Shown: positions 18,211 through 27,709 of the stretch, one piece after another | Numbering within the stretch: position 1 is the first letter of the stretch | Layout of the letters: the number at the start of each line of letters is the position of its first letter | From: Methanoculleus sediminis | GTDB taxonomy: Archaea > Halobacteriota > Methanomicrobia > Methanomicrobiales > Methanoculleaceae | Direction of reading: 5' to 3' | DNA: 64,000 nucleotides | Assembly (NCBI RefSeq): GCF_001017125.1 | Contig: NZ_JXOJ01000002.1 | Coordinates: 347,033-411,032 of the forward strand | The notes under the pieces: model-generated | What the model was told of the DNA's origin: nothing | The model's input: the letters and a program-made list of their open reading frames with translations, nothing else | Databases searched by the model: none | Position numbers and translations under genes: made by a program

Positions 18211-18477
18211 GTGCAAAAGGAAGAGCTGCTCCACTTATATATGCTGTTAGTCCACATCAGGAAATACTACGAAAGCACGACGGGGGAGGATGTCCCGACC
18301 GACCAGTACAACACTCTCCACATCTCACCCGTCCATATCCACAAGAATAAGGTCACTCACAAAAAAGCCATCCTGACGCTCGGGAGCGAGATCGTCCACC
18401 ACATCCGGGCCAACCACAATCCTTACATCGAATACCACGCCGATTTTCAGTCCGAACGTATTGCAACCGAACACTAA
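18211..18477 (+). CDS. UPF0058 family protein
   Basis: The 88-residue protein is a small helical UPF0058 member: it begins MQKEELLHLYMLLVHIRKYY and ends with HVH/HHIRANHNPYIEYH-type His-rich sequence. The function is unknown; the family is confined to euryarchaea. It starts with GTG at 18211, supported by GGTGAT 4-9 nt upstream. The stop is 3 nt before elp3, so they form an operon. Confidence 0.83.
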   Translation: MQKEELLHLYMLLVHIRKYYESTTGEDVPTDQYNTLHISPVHIHKNKVTHKKAILTLGSEIVHHIRANHNPYIEYHADFQSERIATEH

Positions 18478-18480
18478 ACG

Positions 18481-20055
18481 ATGAACGATACCGATACTCT
18501 CCGGGAGATCATCTCCCGCATCCTTTCTACCGGGCCGGTCCCTGCCGACGTACAGAAGATCAAACTCGAGGTCTGCCGTGAACACGGTGCGAACATGCCC
18601 AAAAACTCCGCGATCCTCGCCGCCGCCACACCCGATGAGCGCGAGCGGCTCCGGCCGATCCTCCAGGTGAAACCCACGCGGACCCTCTCCGGGGTGGCGC
18701 CCGTTGCGGTGATGACCTCGCCCCACCCCTGCCCCCACGGAAAATGCCTCCCCTGCCCCGGCGGGCCGGAGCACCCCTTTGCATCCCCCCAGAGTTACAC
18801 GGGAGAGGAGCCCGCGGCACTCCGGGCGAGAGAGCACGCCTTCGATCCCTACGCCCAGGTGCAGGCCCGCCTCGGGCAGTTCGAGGCCCTCGGCCACCAC
18901 GTCGACAAGGCGGAACTGATCGTGATGGGCGGGACGATGACCGCCCGCCCGCTCGAGTACCAGGAGTGGTTCGTCGGGGCCGCCGTGCAGGCGATGAACG
19001 ACTATCCCCGGGCGGGAACTCCCCAGGAGAGACCCGATCTCGAGGCGATCTTCGCCGCGAACGAGTCGGCACGGGTCCGGTGCGTCGCCGCAACCTTCGA
19101 GACGCGGCCGGACTGGTGCCGGGAGGAGCATATCGACCGGATGCTCTCGATGGGCGTGACCAAGGTGGAACTCGGCGTCCAGCACCTGGACGACCGGATC
19201 CTCGACCACAACCGCCGGGGCCACGCGGTCGCCGACTCGGTCGCGGCGAACTGCCTCCTGCGCGACGCCGGACTGAAGGTCGGGTTCCACATGATGCCGA
19301 ACCTCCCGGGAGCAAGCATGGAGGACGACCGGCGGATGTTTCGAGAACTCTTCGCCGACGAGAGGTTCCGGCCGGATTTCCTGAAGGTCTACCCGACCCT
19401 GGTGACGCCGGGCTCCGAGATCGAGGCACTCTGGGAGCGGGGGGACTACCGGCCCTACTCCGAGGAGGAACTGATCGATCTCGTCGCCTACGCGAAGTCC
19501 CTCCTCCCGGAGTACGTCCGGCTCCAGCGGATCCAGCGCGACATCCCGGCAAAACTGATCGTCGCGGGTTCAAAGCACAGCAACTTCCGGCAGCTTGCCG
19601 AGGCGCGGCTTCATTCGCAGGGGGGGCGGTGCCGGTGCATCCGGTGCCGCGAGGTGGGGAGAGCGCCCGAACCCGGAGAGGTTGCAATCTCGACCCTGGT
19701 TTACCGGGCGTGCGGCGGAGAGGAGCGGTTCATCCAGGCAGGTTCAAAAGACGCCCTCGTCGGGTTCGCCCGGCTCCGGTTCCCGCACCGGCCCTTTCGC
19801 GAGGAACTCGCGGGCGCCGCACTCCTGCGCGAGCTCCACGTCTACGGGAGCGTGGTCCCGATCAGCACCCCCGCATCCGCCGACGAGTGGCAGCACCGCA
19901 GTTTCGGTAGCGAGCTCCTCTCCGTGGCCGAAGAGGGGGCACGCGATCACGGCTACCGCCGCCTCGCGGTGATGAGCGGGGTAGGGGTGCGGCCCTACTA
20001 CAGGAAACAGGGATATGAACGAGTGGGCCCATATATGATCAAGACGTTCCCATGA
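18481..20055 (+). CDS. elp3: Elp3 tRNA uridine-34 modification enzyme (radical SAM + GNAT)
   Basis: The 524-residue enzyme begins carboxymethyl-type modification at wobble U34 of tRNA, using acetyl-CoA. An N-terminal tRNA-binding part precedes the radical SAM domain, whose cluster motif is HPCPHGKCLPCPGG (near 82-95). TFETRPDWC and the Cys-rich CRCIRCREVG follow. A C-terminal GNAT acetyltransferase domain contains VMSGVGVRPYYRKQGYE. In archaea it works as a single protein. Its stop overlaps the priS start (ATGA). Confidence 0.94.
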   Translation: MNDTDTLREIISRILSTGPVPADVQKIKLEVCREHGANMPKNSAILAAATPDERERLRPILQVKPTRTLSGVAPVAVMTSPHPCPHGKCLPCPGGPEHPFASPQSYTGEEPAALRAREHAFDPYAQVQARLGQFEALGHHVDKAELIVMGGTMTARPLEYQEWFVGAAVQAMNDYPRAGTPQERPDLEAIFAANESARVRCVAATFETRPDWCREEHIDRMLSMGVTKVELGVQHLDDRILDHNRRGHAVADSVAANCLLRDAGLKVGFHMMPNLPGASMEDDRRMFRELFADERFRPDFLKVYPTLVTPGSEIEALWERGDYRPYSEEELIDLVAYAKSLLPEYVRLQRIQRDIPAKLIVAGSKHSNFRQLAEARLHSQGGRCRCIRCREVGRAPEPGEVAISTLVYRACGGEERFIQAGSKDALVGFARLRFPHRPFREELAGAALLRELHVYGSVVPISTPASADEWQHRSFGSELLSVAEEGARDHGYRRLAVMSGVGVRPYYRKQGYERVGPYMIKTFP

Positions 20056-21215
20056 AACCCGCAACGCTCGAGTTTGTGAAGCAGAGGTTCGCCGAGTACT
20101 ACCAGAGGCAGAATCTCACCGTTCCGTCCTCCCTCGAGCAGCGCGAATGGGGATTCATCTTCTTCGACGCCGCGGCCGAAGTCCGGATGCGGCGGCACAT
20201 GGCGTTTGCCGACCCCGAGGAACTCGGCGCGTATGTCAAAAGCCTGGTCCCCGCTCACGTCTACTACTCGACGGCCTACTACCAGACGCCGTCGGCGCCG
20301 ACGATGAACGAGAAGCACTGGGCCGGCGCCGACCTCATCTTCGATCTCGACGCCGACCATATCGTCCGCGGCCCCTACGCGATGATGCTTGCGCGGGTCA
20401 AGGAGGAGACCGAGAAACTGCTCGCGATGCTGACCGACGAACTCGGTTTTGCCCGCAGCCAGATCAGAATCGCCTTCTCCGGGGGGCGCGGCTACCATAT
20501 CCACGTCACCGACATCGCCGTCCGCGGATGGGGCAGCCAGGAACGGCGCGAGATCGTCGATTACGTCTGCGGCATCGGGCTCGACCCGGCCGCGATGCTC
20601 GCTCCGGGTGGCGGCGAGACCGAGTCGGACCTTCGGTCTGACCGGGCGGGCGCCGAAGGTGCCCGCACCGGGTGGCGGCGACGCTACGTGGAAACGCTCC
20701 GCGCCCATCTCCTGGATCTTGCCGCTCGCGACCCGGCGGAGGCGACGGCCTACCTTGCGGGGCTCGACGGTATCGGGAAACGAACGGCCGCGGAGTTCCT
20801 CGCGGATATCGGCAGCCTCGCCGCCGGAGCCCCGGAAGATCTCCTCAAGAACCGGGTCGTCCGCGCGCTCACGGCCGCACCCGGCTTCGAGGAGAGGCTC
20901 CGGGACGCCGGGGCGCGTGCGGACGAACCGGTCACGACCGATATCAAGCGGCTGATCCGGACGCCGGGATCGCTGCACGGCGGCAGCGGCATGCGAGTCG
21001 TGCCGCTCGATATCCGGGACTTCGCGGACTTCGATCCGCTCGTGGACGCGGTGGTCTTCGGTGACCGGGACGTACGGGTCGATCTGAAGGCAAATTTCGC
21101 CACGTCCCTGCTCGGGAACACCTACTCGCTCGATGCAGGGATCCGGAACGTCCCCGAAGCGCTCGCGATCTTCCTCTGCTGCCGGGGTGTGGCGGAGATA
21201 GCCGGGGGTGCATGA
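20052..21215 (+). CDS. priS: DNA primase small (catalytic) subunit
   Basis: The 387-residue archaeo-eukaryotic primase subunit makes RNA/DNA primers with PriL, which is not in the window. It shows REWGFIFFD, the catalytic acid motif DLIFDLDADH (near 97-106), and the nucleotide-binding SGGRGYHIHV. RLIRTPGSLHGGSGMRV is at the C-terminal end of the catalytic fold. It is translationally coupled to elp3 upstream and to the GINS gene downstream, by 4-bp ATGA overlaps on both sides. Confidence 0.95.
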   Translation: MKPATLEFVKQRFAEYYQRQNLTVPSSLEQREWGFIFFDAAAEVRMRRHMAFADPEELGAYVKSLVPAHVYYSTAYYQTPSAPTMNEKHWAGADLIFDLDADHIVRGPYAMMLARVKEETEKLLAMLTDELGFARSQIRIAFSGGRGYHIHVTDIAVRGWGSQERREIVDYVCGIGLDPAAMLAPGGGETESDLRSDRAGAEGARTGWRRRYVETLRAHLLDLAARDPAEATAYLAGLDGIGKRTAAEFLADIGSLAAGAPEDLLKNRVVRALTAAPGFEERLRDAGARADEPVTTDIKRLIRTPGSLHGGSGMRVVPLDIRDFADFDPLVDAVVFGDRDVRVDLKANFATSLLGNTYSLDAGIRNVPEALAIFLCCRGVAEIAGGA

Positions 21216-21874
21216 TGGCCGCCGATCTTTTAGAGAAACTGCGGCAGATGCTGCTTGATATGCAGCACTCGGGACGGCTCTCGCATATCGAGCCCGGCCT
21301 CTACGACGACGCCCGGGCGTACATCGAGAAGCGCAAGACGGACTACTACGATCTCAAAAACCCCCTGGAGAGCCGGATGGGGAGCCTGCTCATCGAGGAG
21401 ATCGGCAGCGTCACCGAGACCGTCCAGGAGATCTTCTCGGTCCGGACGAGGCAGATCCTCGACCTTGCCTTCCAGCAGATGGAGGGGCATTACGTCGATA
21501 AGGATGAGGCCCGCAAGATGCTCCCGGAGGAGCGGGCGATGTACGAGCGGATCATCACCGCCATCGGGGAGTGCCGGGAGGCACTCGTCCACGGCGAGGC
21601 AACTCCGTTCGGCGGCGACGGTGCGGCCGTCGTAGGCAGTGCCGAGGAAGCCGACGGCATCCCGGAACCCCGCGGAACGCCTGCGGCTCCCGCTCCCCGC
21701 CCCATCCGGTCTCCCTACGCCCTCGTGCATATCCGCTCCGATGTGGAGTCGTTCATGGGGATGGACGGCAGGACCTATGTCTTAAAAATAGGGGATATCG
21801 TCACCCTGCCGGAAAACAATGCAGACGTGCTCTGCGAGCACGACATAGCCTTAAATATTAGGCTTAACAAGTAA
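21212..21874 (+). CDS. Archaeal GINS subunit
   Basis: The 220-residue protein has the helical A domain (LEKLRQMLLDMQHSGRL ... YYDLKNPLESRMGSLLIEEIGSV) followed by a low-complexity Ala/Pro linker. A small C-terminal B domain holds VESFMGMDGRTYVLKIGDIVTLPENNADVL. This order (A then B) matches the Sld5/Psf1-like archaeal GINS, which binds MCM helicase and primase at the replication fork. Coupling to priS is the conserved archaeal arrangement. The start is ATG 21212 or the next ATG. Confidence 0.9.
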   Translation: MMAADLLEKLRQMLLDMQHSGRLSHIEPGLYDDARAYIEKRKTDYYDLKNPLESRMGSLLIEEIGSVTETVQEIFSVRTRQILDLAFQQMEGHYVDKDEARKMLPEERAMYERIITAIGECREALVHGEATPFGGDGAAVVGSAEEADGIPEPRGTPAAPAPRPIRSPYALVHIRSDVESFMGMDGRTYVLKIGDIVTLPENNADVLCEHDIALNIRLNK

Positions 21875-21880
21875 TATAGG
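21849..21880 (+). promoter_or_regulatory. Promoter of the L44e translation operon
   Basis: TTAAATATTA (21851-21860) and GTAATATAGG (21871-21880) lie at the end of the GINS gene, 30-60 nt before the L44e start. Either could serve as TATA box. Confidence 0.45.
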
Positions 21881-21911
21881 TACTCGAATCTATTGAATAG
21901 AGGTTACTATC

Positions 21912-22190
21912 ATGAAAATGCCGTCAAAATTCAAGACGTACTGCCCGTTCTGCAGGAACCACCAGGTTCACGAAGTCGTGAAGGTAAAGAGGGGCAAGGT
22001 GCGCCACTTCAACTGGATCGACCGCCAGAAGGCGCGCAGGAGCACGGTGGGCAACATGGGCAAATTCAACAAGGTGCCCGGCGGCGACAAGCCGACGAAG
22101 AAGATCAACGTCAGATACCGGTGCACGGTCTGCGGCAAGGCACATCTCAGGCCGGGATTCCGGATCGGTAAATTCGAGCTTACGGAGTGA
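21912..22190 (+). CDS. rpl44e: Large-subunit ribosomal protein L44e
   Basis: The 92-residue ribosomal protein begins MKMPSKFKTYCPFCRNHQ and has the zinc-binding pairs CPFC and CTVC. The RHFNWIDRQKARRST segment is highly basic. It is a component of the archaeal 50S subunit near the E site. It is first in a tight operon with S27e, aIF2-alpha, Nop10 and a PAC2 protein, the standard euryarchaeal order. Confidence 0.96.
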   Translation: MKMPSKFKTYCPFCRNHQVHEVVKVKRGKVRHFNWIDRQKARRSTVGNMGKFNKVPGGDKPTKKINVRYRCTVCGKAHLRPGFRIGKFELTE

Positions 22191-22196
22191 GTTGGT

Positions 22197-22385
22197 ATGG
22201 TCCGGGTAAACAGAGAGAACAGGAGCACATTCCTCCGGGTAAAGTGCCCCGACTGTGAAAATGAGCAAGTGGTCTTTGAGAGAGCGAGTACCGTCGTGGA
22301 GTGCAACGTCTGCGGACGTATCCTTGCGGAGCCCCATGGCGGGAAAGCTGATATAAAGGCTGAGATCATGGCAGTACTTGAGTGA
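22197..22385 (+). CDS. rps27e: Small-subunit ribosomal protein S27e
   Basis: The 62-residue protein of the 30S subunit carries the zinc finger CPDC...CNVC at residues 17-39, with VKCPDCENEQVVFE typical of S27e. It starts 6 nt after the L44e stop. Its stop is 7 nt before the aIF2-alpha start codon. Confidence 0.96.
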   Translation: MVRVNRENRSTFLRVKCPDCENEQVVFERASTVVECNVCGRILAEPHGGKADIKAEIMAVLE

Positions 22386-22392
22386 TAATTCC

Positions 22393-23172
22393 ATGAATGA
22401 GAGAGAGTGGCCCGAGGAAGGAGAACTCGTTGTCTGCACGGTCGCGGACGTCAAGGACTTTGCGGCGTTCGTGACCCTGGACGAGTACAACGAGCGGCGA
22501 GGGCTCATACCGATATCCGAGATAGCGCGGGGCTGGATTAAGTACATCCGGGACTTCGTAAGAGAAGGACAGAAGGTCGTCTGCAAAGTCCTGAATGTGG
22601 ACCCCGATCGCGGCCACATCGATCTCTCGTTAAAAGACGTAAACGAGCACCAGCGGCGCGAAAAGATTCACGAGTGGAAGAACGAGCAGAAGGCCGTGAA
22701 GTGGATCGGGTTCGCCTCCGAGGCGTCGGGAGCGGACAGGAAGATCATCGAGGAGGCAATTTTCCGCGAATACGGCCAGTTATACCCGGCCTTCGAGGAT
22801 ATCGTCACCACCGCCGGCGAGGCAGCGGATAAGCTGAACCTCGACGAGAAGATAAAAAAAGCGCTTATCACCGTCGCGAACGAAAACGTGAAGGTCTCGA
22901 GGGTGACGATCACCGGGCACCTCATCCTGACGTCGGCCCGGCCCGACGGCGTCAACGTGATCCGCCGGGCGCTCCGGAGTGCGCAGCCGAAGGTCGAGAA
23001 CGTGGATATCGACCTGATCTACGTCGGAGCCCCGAAATACCGGATAAAAGTGACCGCACCCGATTATAAGGAAGCCGAGAAGGCAATCGAGAAGGCGGCA
23101 AGCGCCGCCGTCGGCGTGGTCGAGCGGGCCGGCGGCTCCGGCAAGTTTATCCGGAAGCAGAAGGCCGGATAG
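22393..23172 (+). CDS. Translation initiation factor aIF2 subunit alpha
   Basis: The protein has about 259 residues. An S1/OB domain (residues 5-85; GELVVCTVADVKDFAAFVTL ... GHIDLSLKDV) is followed by a helical domain and a C-terminal alpha-beta domain (IDLIYVGAPKYRIKV). The subunit supports Met-tRNAi delivery in the aIF2 heterotrimer. ATG 22393 is used; an upstream TTG 22378 in frame overlaps S27e and is unlikely. Confidence 0.95.
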   Translation: MNEREWPEEGELVVCTVADVKDFAAFVTLDEYNERRGLIPISEIARGWIKYIRDFVREGQKVVCKVLNVDPDRGHIDLSLKDVNEHQRREKIHEWKNEQKAVKWIGFASEASGADRKIIEEAIFREYGQLYPAFEDIVTTAGEAADKLNLDEKIKKALITVANENVKVSRVTITGHLILTSARPDGVNVIRRALRSAQPKVENVDIDLIYVGAPKYRIKVTAPDYKEAEKAIEKAASAAVGVVERAGGSGKFIRKQKAG

Positions 23173-23178
23173 AACCAT

Positions 23179-23346
23179 ATGAGCAGCCGCATCCGCCGCT
23201 GTCCGCACGACCGGAGATATACGCTCTCCGAGATCTGCCCGGTCTGCGGCCGGCCGTGCCGGCCGGCCCATCCGGCACGTTTTTCACCCGAGGACAGGTA
23301 CGGTAACTACAGGAGGGCCGCACGCGGATGGAACACGTCACAGTAA
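23179..23346 (+). CDS. nop10: Ribosome biogenesis protein Nop10
   Basis: The 55-residue protein translates as [20 protein letters not shown] and continues with [20 protein letters not shown], a zinc-ribbon N-terminus, then the basic [11 protein letters not shown] tail. This is the standard Nop10 pattern for the H/ACA box RNP that makes pseudouridine in rRNA. It lies 6 nt after aIF2-alpha, and its last 19 bp overlap the PAC2 gene in another frame. It is easily missed because of its size. Confidence 0.92.
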   Translation: MSSRIRRCPHDRRYTLSEICPVCGRPCRPAHPARFSPEDRYGNYRRAARGWNTSQ

Positions 23347-24074
23347 CCTTTCTACGGGACGACAATATCGATGCCCCGGTCCTGATCGAGGGCCTGCCCG
23401 GCATAGGGCACGTCGGGAAACTCGTTGCCGACCACCTGATCCACGAACTCGGGGCCGAGAAGGTAGGGAAGATCTCTTCGCTCCACTTCCCGCCGCAGGT
23501 GATTGTCGACGAGCAGGGCATCACCCATCTCGTCAACAACGAGATCTACCGCTACGAGAAGGACGGAACGTCGGTCCTCTTTCTGGTGGGAGATTTCCAG
23601 AGCAACTCGGCCGAAGGCCACTACATCCTCGCGGAGCGCTACCTCGATATCGCCGAAGAACTTGGCGTTAAGCGGATCTACGCGCTCGGGGGCTACGGTG
23701 TCGGTCGCCTGGTCGAGAACCCGAGGGTACTCTCGGCGGTCAACATGGAGCACCTCCGCTCCGAGGTGGAGGCGGCCGGCGGGTCGTTTGAGAACGCCGG
23801 GAGCGGCGGGATGATCGTGGGGGCCTCGGGGCTCCTGCTCGGCCTCGGCGAGGAGCGGGGCATCGAGGGAATCTGCCTGATGGGCGAGACGAGCGGCTAC
23901 ATCGTCGACCCGAAGAGTGCCGACGGCCTTCTTACGGTGCTCTCCCGCCTGACCGGGATCGAGGTCGACCATACCTCGCTGCAGCAGCGTGCCGAGGATA
24001 TGGAGCAGATCATAGCAAAGATCCAGGAAGCCGAAGAAGCCAAGGGCCGGGAAGAACTGAGTTATATCGGATAA
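23328..24074 (+). CDS. Proteasome assembly chaperone (PAC2) family protein
   Basis: The 248-residue protein has the PAC2 fold markers [21 protein letters not shown] near the start, VFLVGD-type [18 protein letters not shown] and a late [14 protein letters not shown] charged helical tail follows ([20 protein letters not shown]). Archaeal members are relatives of the chaperones that help build proteasomes. It is the last gene of the L44e operon, an order that is conserved in euryarchaea. Confidence 0.88.
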   Translation: MEHVTVTFLRDDNIDAPVLIEGLPGIGHVGKLVADHLIHELGAEKVGKISSLHFPPQVIVDEQGITHLVNNEIYRYEKDGTSVLFLVGDFQSNSAEGHYILAERYLDIAEELGVKRIYALGGYGVGRLVENPRVLSAVNMEHLRSEVEAAGGSFENAGSGGMIVGASGLLLGLGEERGIEGICLMGETSGYIVDPKSADGLLTVLSRLTGIEVDHTSLQQRAEDMEQIIAKIQEAEEAKGREELSYIG

Positions 24075-24199
24075 TCTCCCCCATTTTCTCCAGCCCCGGA
24101 GAGCGGGCCGTCATGATTGCCCGTGGCGCCCTTCGGCGGCCCGTCAATCACCGACCCATCCGAACCGTTAAGAACAACGGAGATCGACAGATTATCGAT

Positions 24200-24652
24200 A
24201 TGGTCACCCTCTACCTCGCCAGGTGGGAGACCCGGTTCTGGGCCTGGCTCATCGACATCATCCTGATCGGGCTTCCCCTCTGGGCGCTCTCCGACCGGCT
24301 GCCGCCATCCTGGGAATTCACGGTATCTCCCGGACTCCTCTCGATCAGCCTCTCCTCGATCGTCCTCTTCCTCTACTGGACGCTGCTCGAGGGTTACCGC
24401 GGCCAGTCCATCGGCAAGATGGCGCTGAAGATCCGGGTCGCCGGCCGCGCCGGAGAGGATATCGGGTTCTCCGCAGCAGCAATCCAGGGTTTCGGCAAAG
24501 CGTTTCTTCTCATCCCCGACTGCCTTATCGGCTGGCTCGCTATGCCGGGTTCGAAACAGCGGCTCTTCAACCGGATCTCGGAAACCGTCGTGATAGAGAC
24601 CCGCGAAACGGAGGAGCCGGAGGGCGTCACCTACGTGAAGCAGGAGGAGTGA
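24200..24652 (+). CDS. RDD family membrane protein
   Basis: The protein has about 150 residues with an RDD domain: RFWAWLIDIILIG in the first helix, a second helix, the GQSIGKMALKIRVAG motif, and a third hydrophobic region. The family is widespread with roles proposed in transport, but the substrate is unknown. An in-frame start at 24113 would add 29 polar residues; ATG 24200 directly precedes the conserved part. It faces the wHTH gene 20 bp away. Confidence 0.82.
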   Translation: MVTLYLARWETRFWAWLIDIILIGLPLWALSDRLPPSWEFTVSPGLLSISLSSIVLFLYWTLLEGYRGQSIGKMALKIRVAGRAGEDIGFSAAAIQGFGKAFLLIPDCLIGWLAMPGSKQRLFNRISETVVIETRETEEPEGVTYVKQEE

Positions 24653-24672
24653 GGGGAGCCCGCCCCCGCCTT

Positions 24673-25086
24673 TCACCCCTCGATGCCGAACGACCGGTCG
24701 AGCTCTGCAGCCGTGGCCTCGATATCGTCGAGAACCCGGAGCGCATCTTTGCGCAGTTCCTGCACCATCGACTGGAGGGAGTTGCCCCGGAGATGGATCT
24801 GCCGCTTGTGGCGGTACACGACACCAGCATCGACAAGGTTCCTGATGTGGTGGTTGATACGGGAACTGGAGACATCCAGGTCGCGCGAGATCCTCTCCAC
24901 GGGCACGCCGTTCCCGGAGACCTGGTGCGAAAGAAGGACGACGAGAATCCGCTGGGCGACCTGATCGACGTCCCTTCCTTCTCCGATACCGAGGCTGTTG
25001 AAGAACCAGTCGAGATTCTCCTCCGCCCTTTTGCCTCTCGGCCTCTCGACCTGTCGAAAGACTATCTGCCTTGCCGCCGGTGTCAT
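24673..25086 (-). CDS. Winged-helix regulator next to groESL
   Basis: The 137-residue protein has a central winged helix (about 38-100; RILVVLLSHQVSGNGVPVERISRDLDVSSSRINHHIRNLVDAGVVY) followed by a charged helix (SMVQELRKDALRVLDDIEATAAELDRSFGI) that may dimerise. It is divergent to groES, and a perfect palindrome lies between them, so it is a good candidate for a chaperonin or self regulator. A TATA-like GTATAAAG (complement near 25114-25122) lies about 30 nt upstream of ATG 25086, giving an almost leaderless mRNA. Confidence 0.82.
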   Translation of the reverse strand: MTPAARQIVFRQVERPRGKRAEENLDWFFNSLGIGEGRDVDQVAQRILVVLLSHQVSGNGVPVERISRDLDVSSSRINHHIRNLVDAGVVYRHKRQIHLRGNSLQSMVQELRKDALRVLDDIEATAAELDRSFGIEG

Positions 25087-25132
25087 CGATTATTCATGCG
25101 TATGAGCCGATCAGGTATAAAGATATCCAATA

Positions 25133-25151
25133 TATCGAAATCATTTCGATA
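25133..25151. promoter_or_regulatory. Perfect 19-bp palindrome, putative operator of groESL/wHTH
   Basis: TATCGAAAT and ATTTCGATA are perfect inverted arms of 9 nt around a single C. The site lies 12 bp upstream of the groES TATA box and 11 bp beyond the wHTH TATA-like box on the other side. Its position between a DNA-binding protein and a chaperone operon suggests it is bound by that protein. Confidence 0.6.
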
Positions 25152-25161
25152 ATTTTGATAA

Positions 25162-25177
25162 GGTTTAAATATTTAGG
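25162..25177 (+). promoter_or_regulatory. TATA box of groESL
   Basis: GGTTTAAATATTTAGG sits about 55 nt before ATG 25224. Transcription would start near 25194, leaving a leader of about 30 nt with GAAGGTGAT as ribosome-binding site. Confidence 0.6.
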
Positions 25178-25223
25178 ATGCCTTACGATCTTGTTGCAAA
25201 AACTCTCTGAAGGTGATAGACTC

Positions 25224-25496
25224 ATGGAGATTATCCCAATCGGAGAACGGGTTCTCATCAGACCCATACGAAGAGAAGAAGTTACGAAAAGCGGCATTTA
25301 CATCCCCGAATCCGCACGGGAGGGCAGAAAGGAAGGATCCGTCGTTGCGGTAGGAGAGCGCGACGACGGCTCCAGTCTCCCCTTAAGCCCCGGGGACCGT
25401 GTTTTGTACGGAGGCTACACCTCGGATATGTTCGAGATCGACTCCGAGACGTACGTGTTCGTCCCATACAAGGACATCCTGGCAAAGATCAGGTAA
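25224..25496 (+). CDS. groES: Co-chaperonin GroES (bacterial type)
   Basis: The 90-residue protein has the GroES order: IIPIGERVLIRPIRREEVTKSGIYIPESA (mobile loop region), then GSVVAVGERDDG, LSPGDRVLYGGYT and a C-terminal YVFVPYKDILAKI. It caps the GroEL chamber. The start is ATG 25224, with GGTGAT upstream. A longer in-frame start at 25071 would run through the promoter and operator. It is 12 bp ahead of groEL, forming an operon. Confidence 0.94.
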   Translation: MEIIPIGERVLIRPIRREEVTKSGIYIPESAREGRKEGSVVAVGERDDGSSLPLSPGDRVLYGGYTSDMFEIDSETYVFVPYKDILAKIR

Positions 25497-27122
<1,626 letters not shown>

Positions 27123-27157
27123 GGGCGATCCGTTTCCCCCTTCTCCTCCACTCATCC

Positions 27158-27186
27158 GGGCTCGATGCAGCAACCGCGTCGAGCCC
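27158..27186. terminator. Hairpin between convergent groEL and rhodanese genes
   Basis: GGGCTCGA and TCGAGCCC form an 8-bp perfect stem around a 13-nt loop, 36 bp after the groEL stop. There is no T run after it on the plus strand, so termination is an inference from position. Confidence 0.4.
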
Positions 27187-27207
27187 ACCCATAAGGAACA
27201 ATACGGT

Positions 27208-27630
27208 TTAACCGGTCACCGGGAGCCCGGCTGCCTTCCAGGCATTGATGCCGCCCTCGATCTCGTAGACCTCGCAAAATCCGGCCTCCCGCATCAACTC
27301 CCGGACGCCGGCGCTCCGCCCGGCCCGCTGGCAGTATATGAGGTAGGCCGCCTCCGCGTCGAGACTGTTGAGCTGCTCTGAAAATTCCGCCGAGTCGATG
27401 TTGATTGCACCCGGGATATGCCCGGCGGCGAACTCGTCCGGTCTCCGGACATCGATGATGACAAAACCCGGATCTCCTCCCCTCTCTTCGATCAGGGCGG
27501 ATGCTTCGGACGGCGTGATCGTCCGGACGACCTGGTCGTCGGGCGCCGGGCTGCCTTCGAGACATCCACCGGCGAGCACAAGCGCGACGACGGACAGGAA
27601 CGCGAGCAGGGGATGGAGATGAACGGCCAT
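27208..27630 (-). CDS. Rhodanese-domain lipoprotein
   Basis: The 140-residue protein has a signal peptide with lipobox LAGGC (Cys 23), so it should be attached outside the membrane. The rhodanese domain shows VIIDVRRPDEFAAGHIPGAINI, the active-site loop YCQRAGRS with its Cys, and GGINAWKAAGLPVTG at the end. Rhodaneses carry persulfide sulfur; here the extracellular acceptor is unknown. A single rhodanese domain of normal length. It appears to be monocistronic. Confidence 0.9.
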   Translation of the reverse strand: MAVHLHPLLAFLSVVALVLAGGCLEGSPAPDDQVVRTITPSEASALIEERGGDPGFVIIDVRRPDEFAAGHIPGAINIDSAEFSEQLNSLDAEAAYLIYCQRAGRSAGVRELMREAGFCEVYEIEGGINAWKAAGLPVTG

Positions 27631-27709
27631 GCATCCATGTCACGGCCGCAACGATAAAGCGGTTTCGATCGCACCCGCCGCTCGTCCACCGGTGCAAAAG
27701 CCGGGACGA

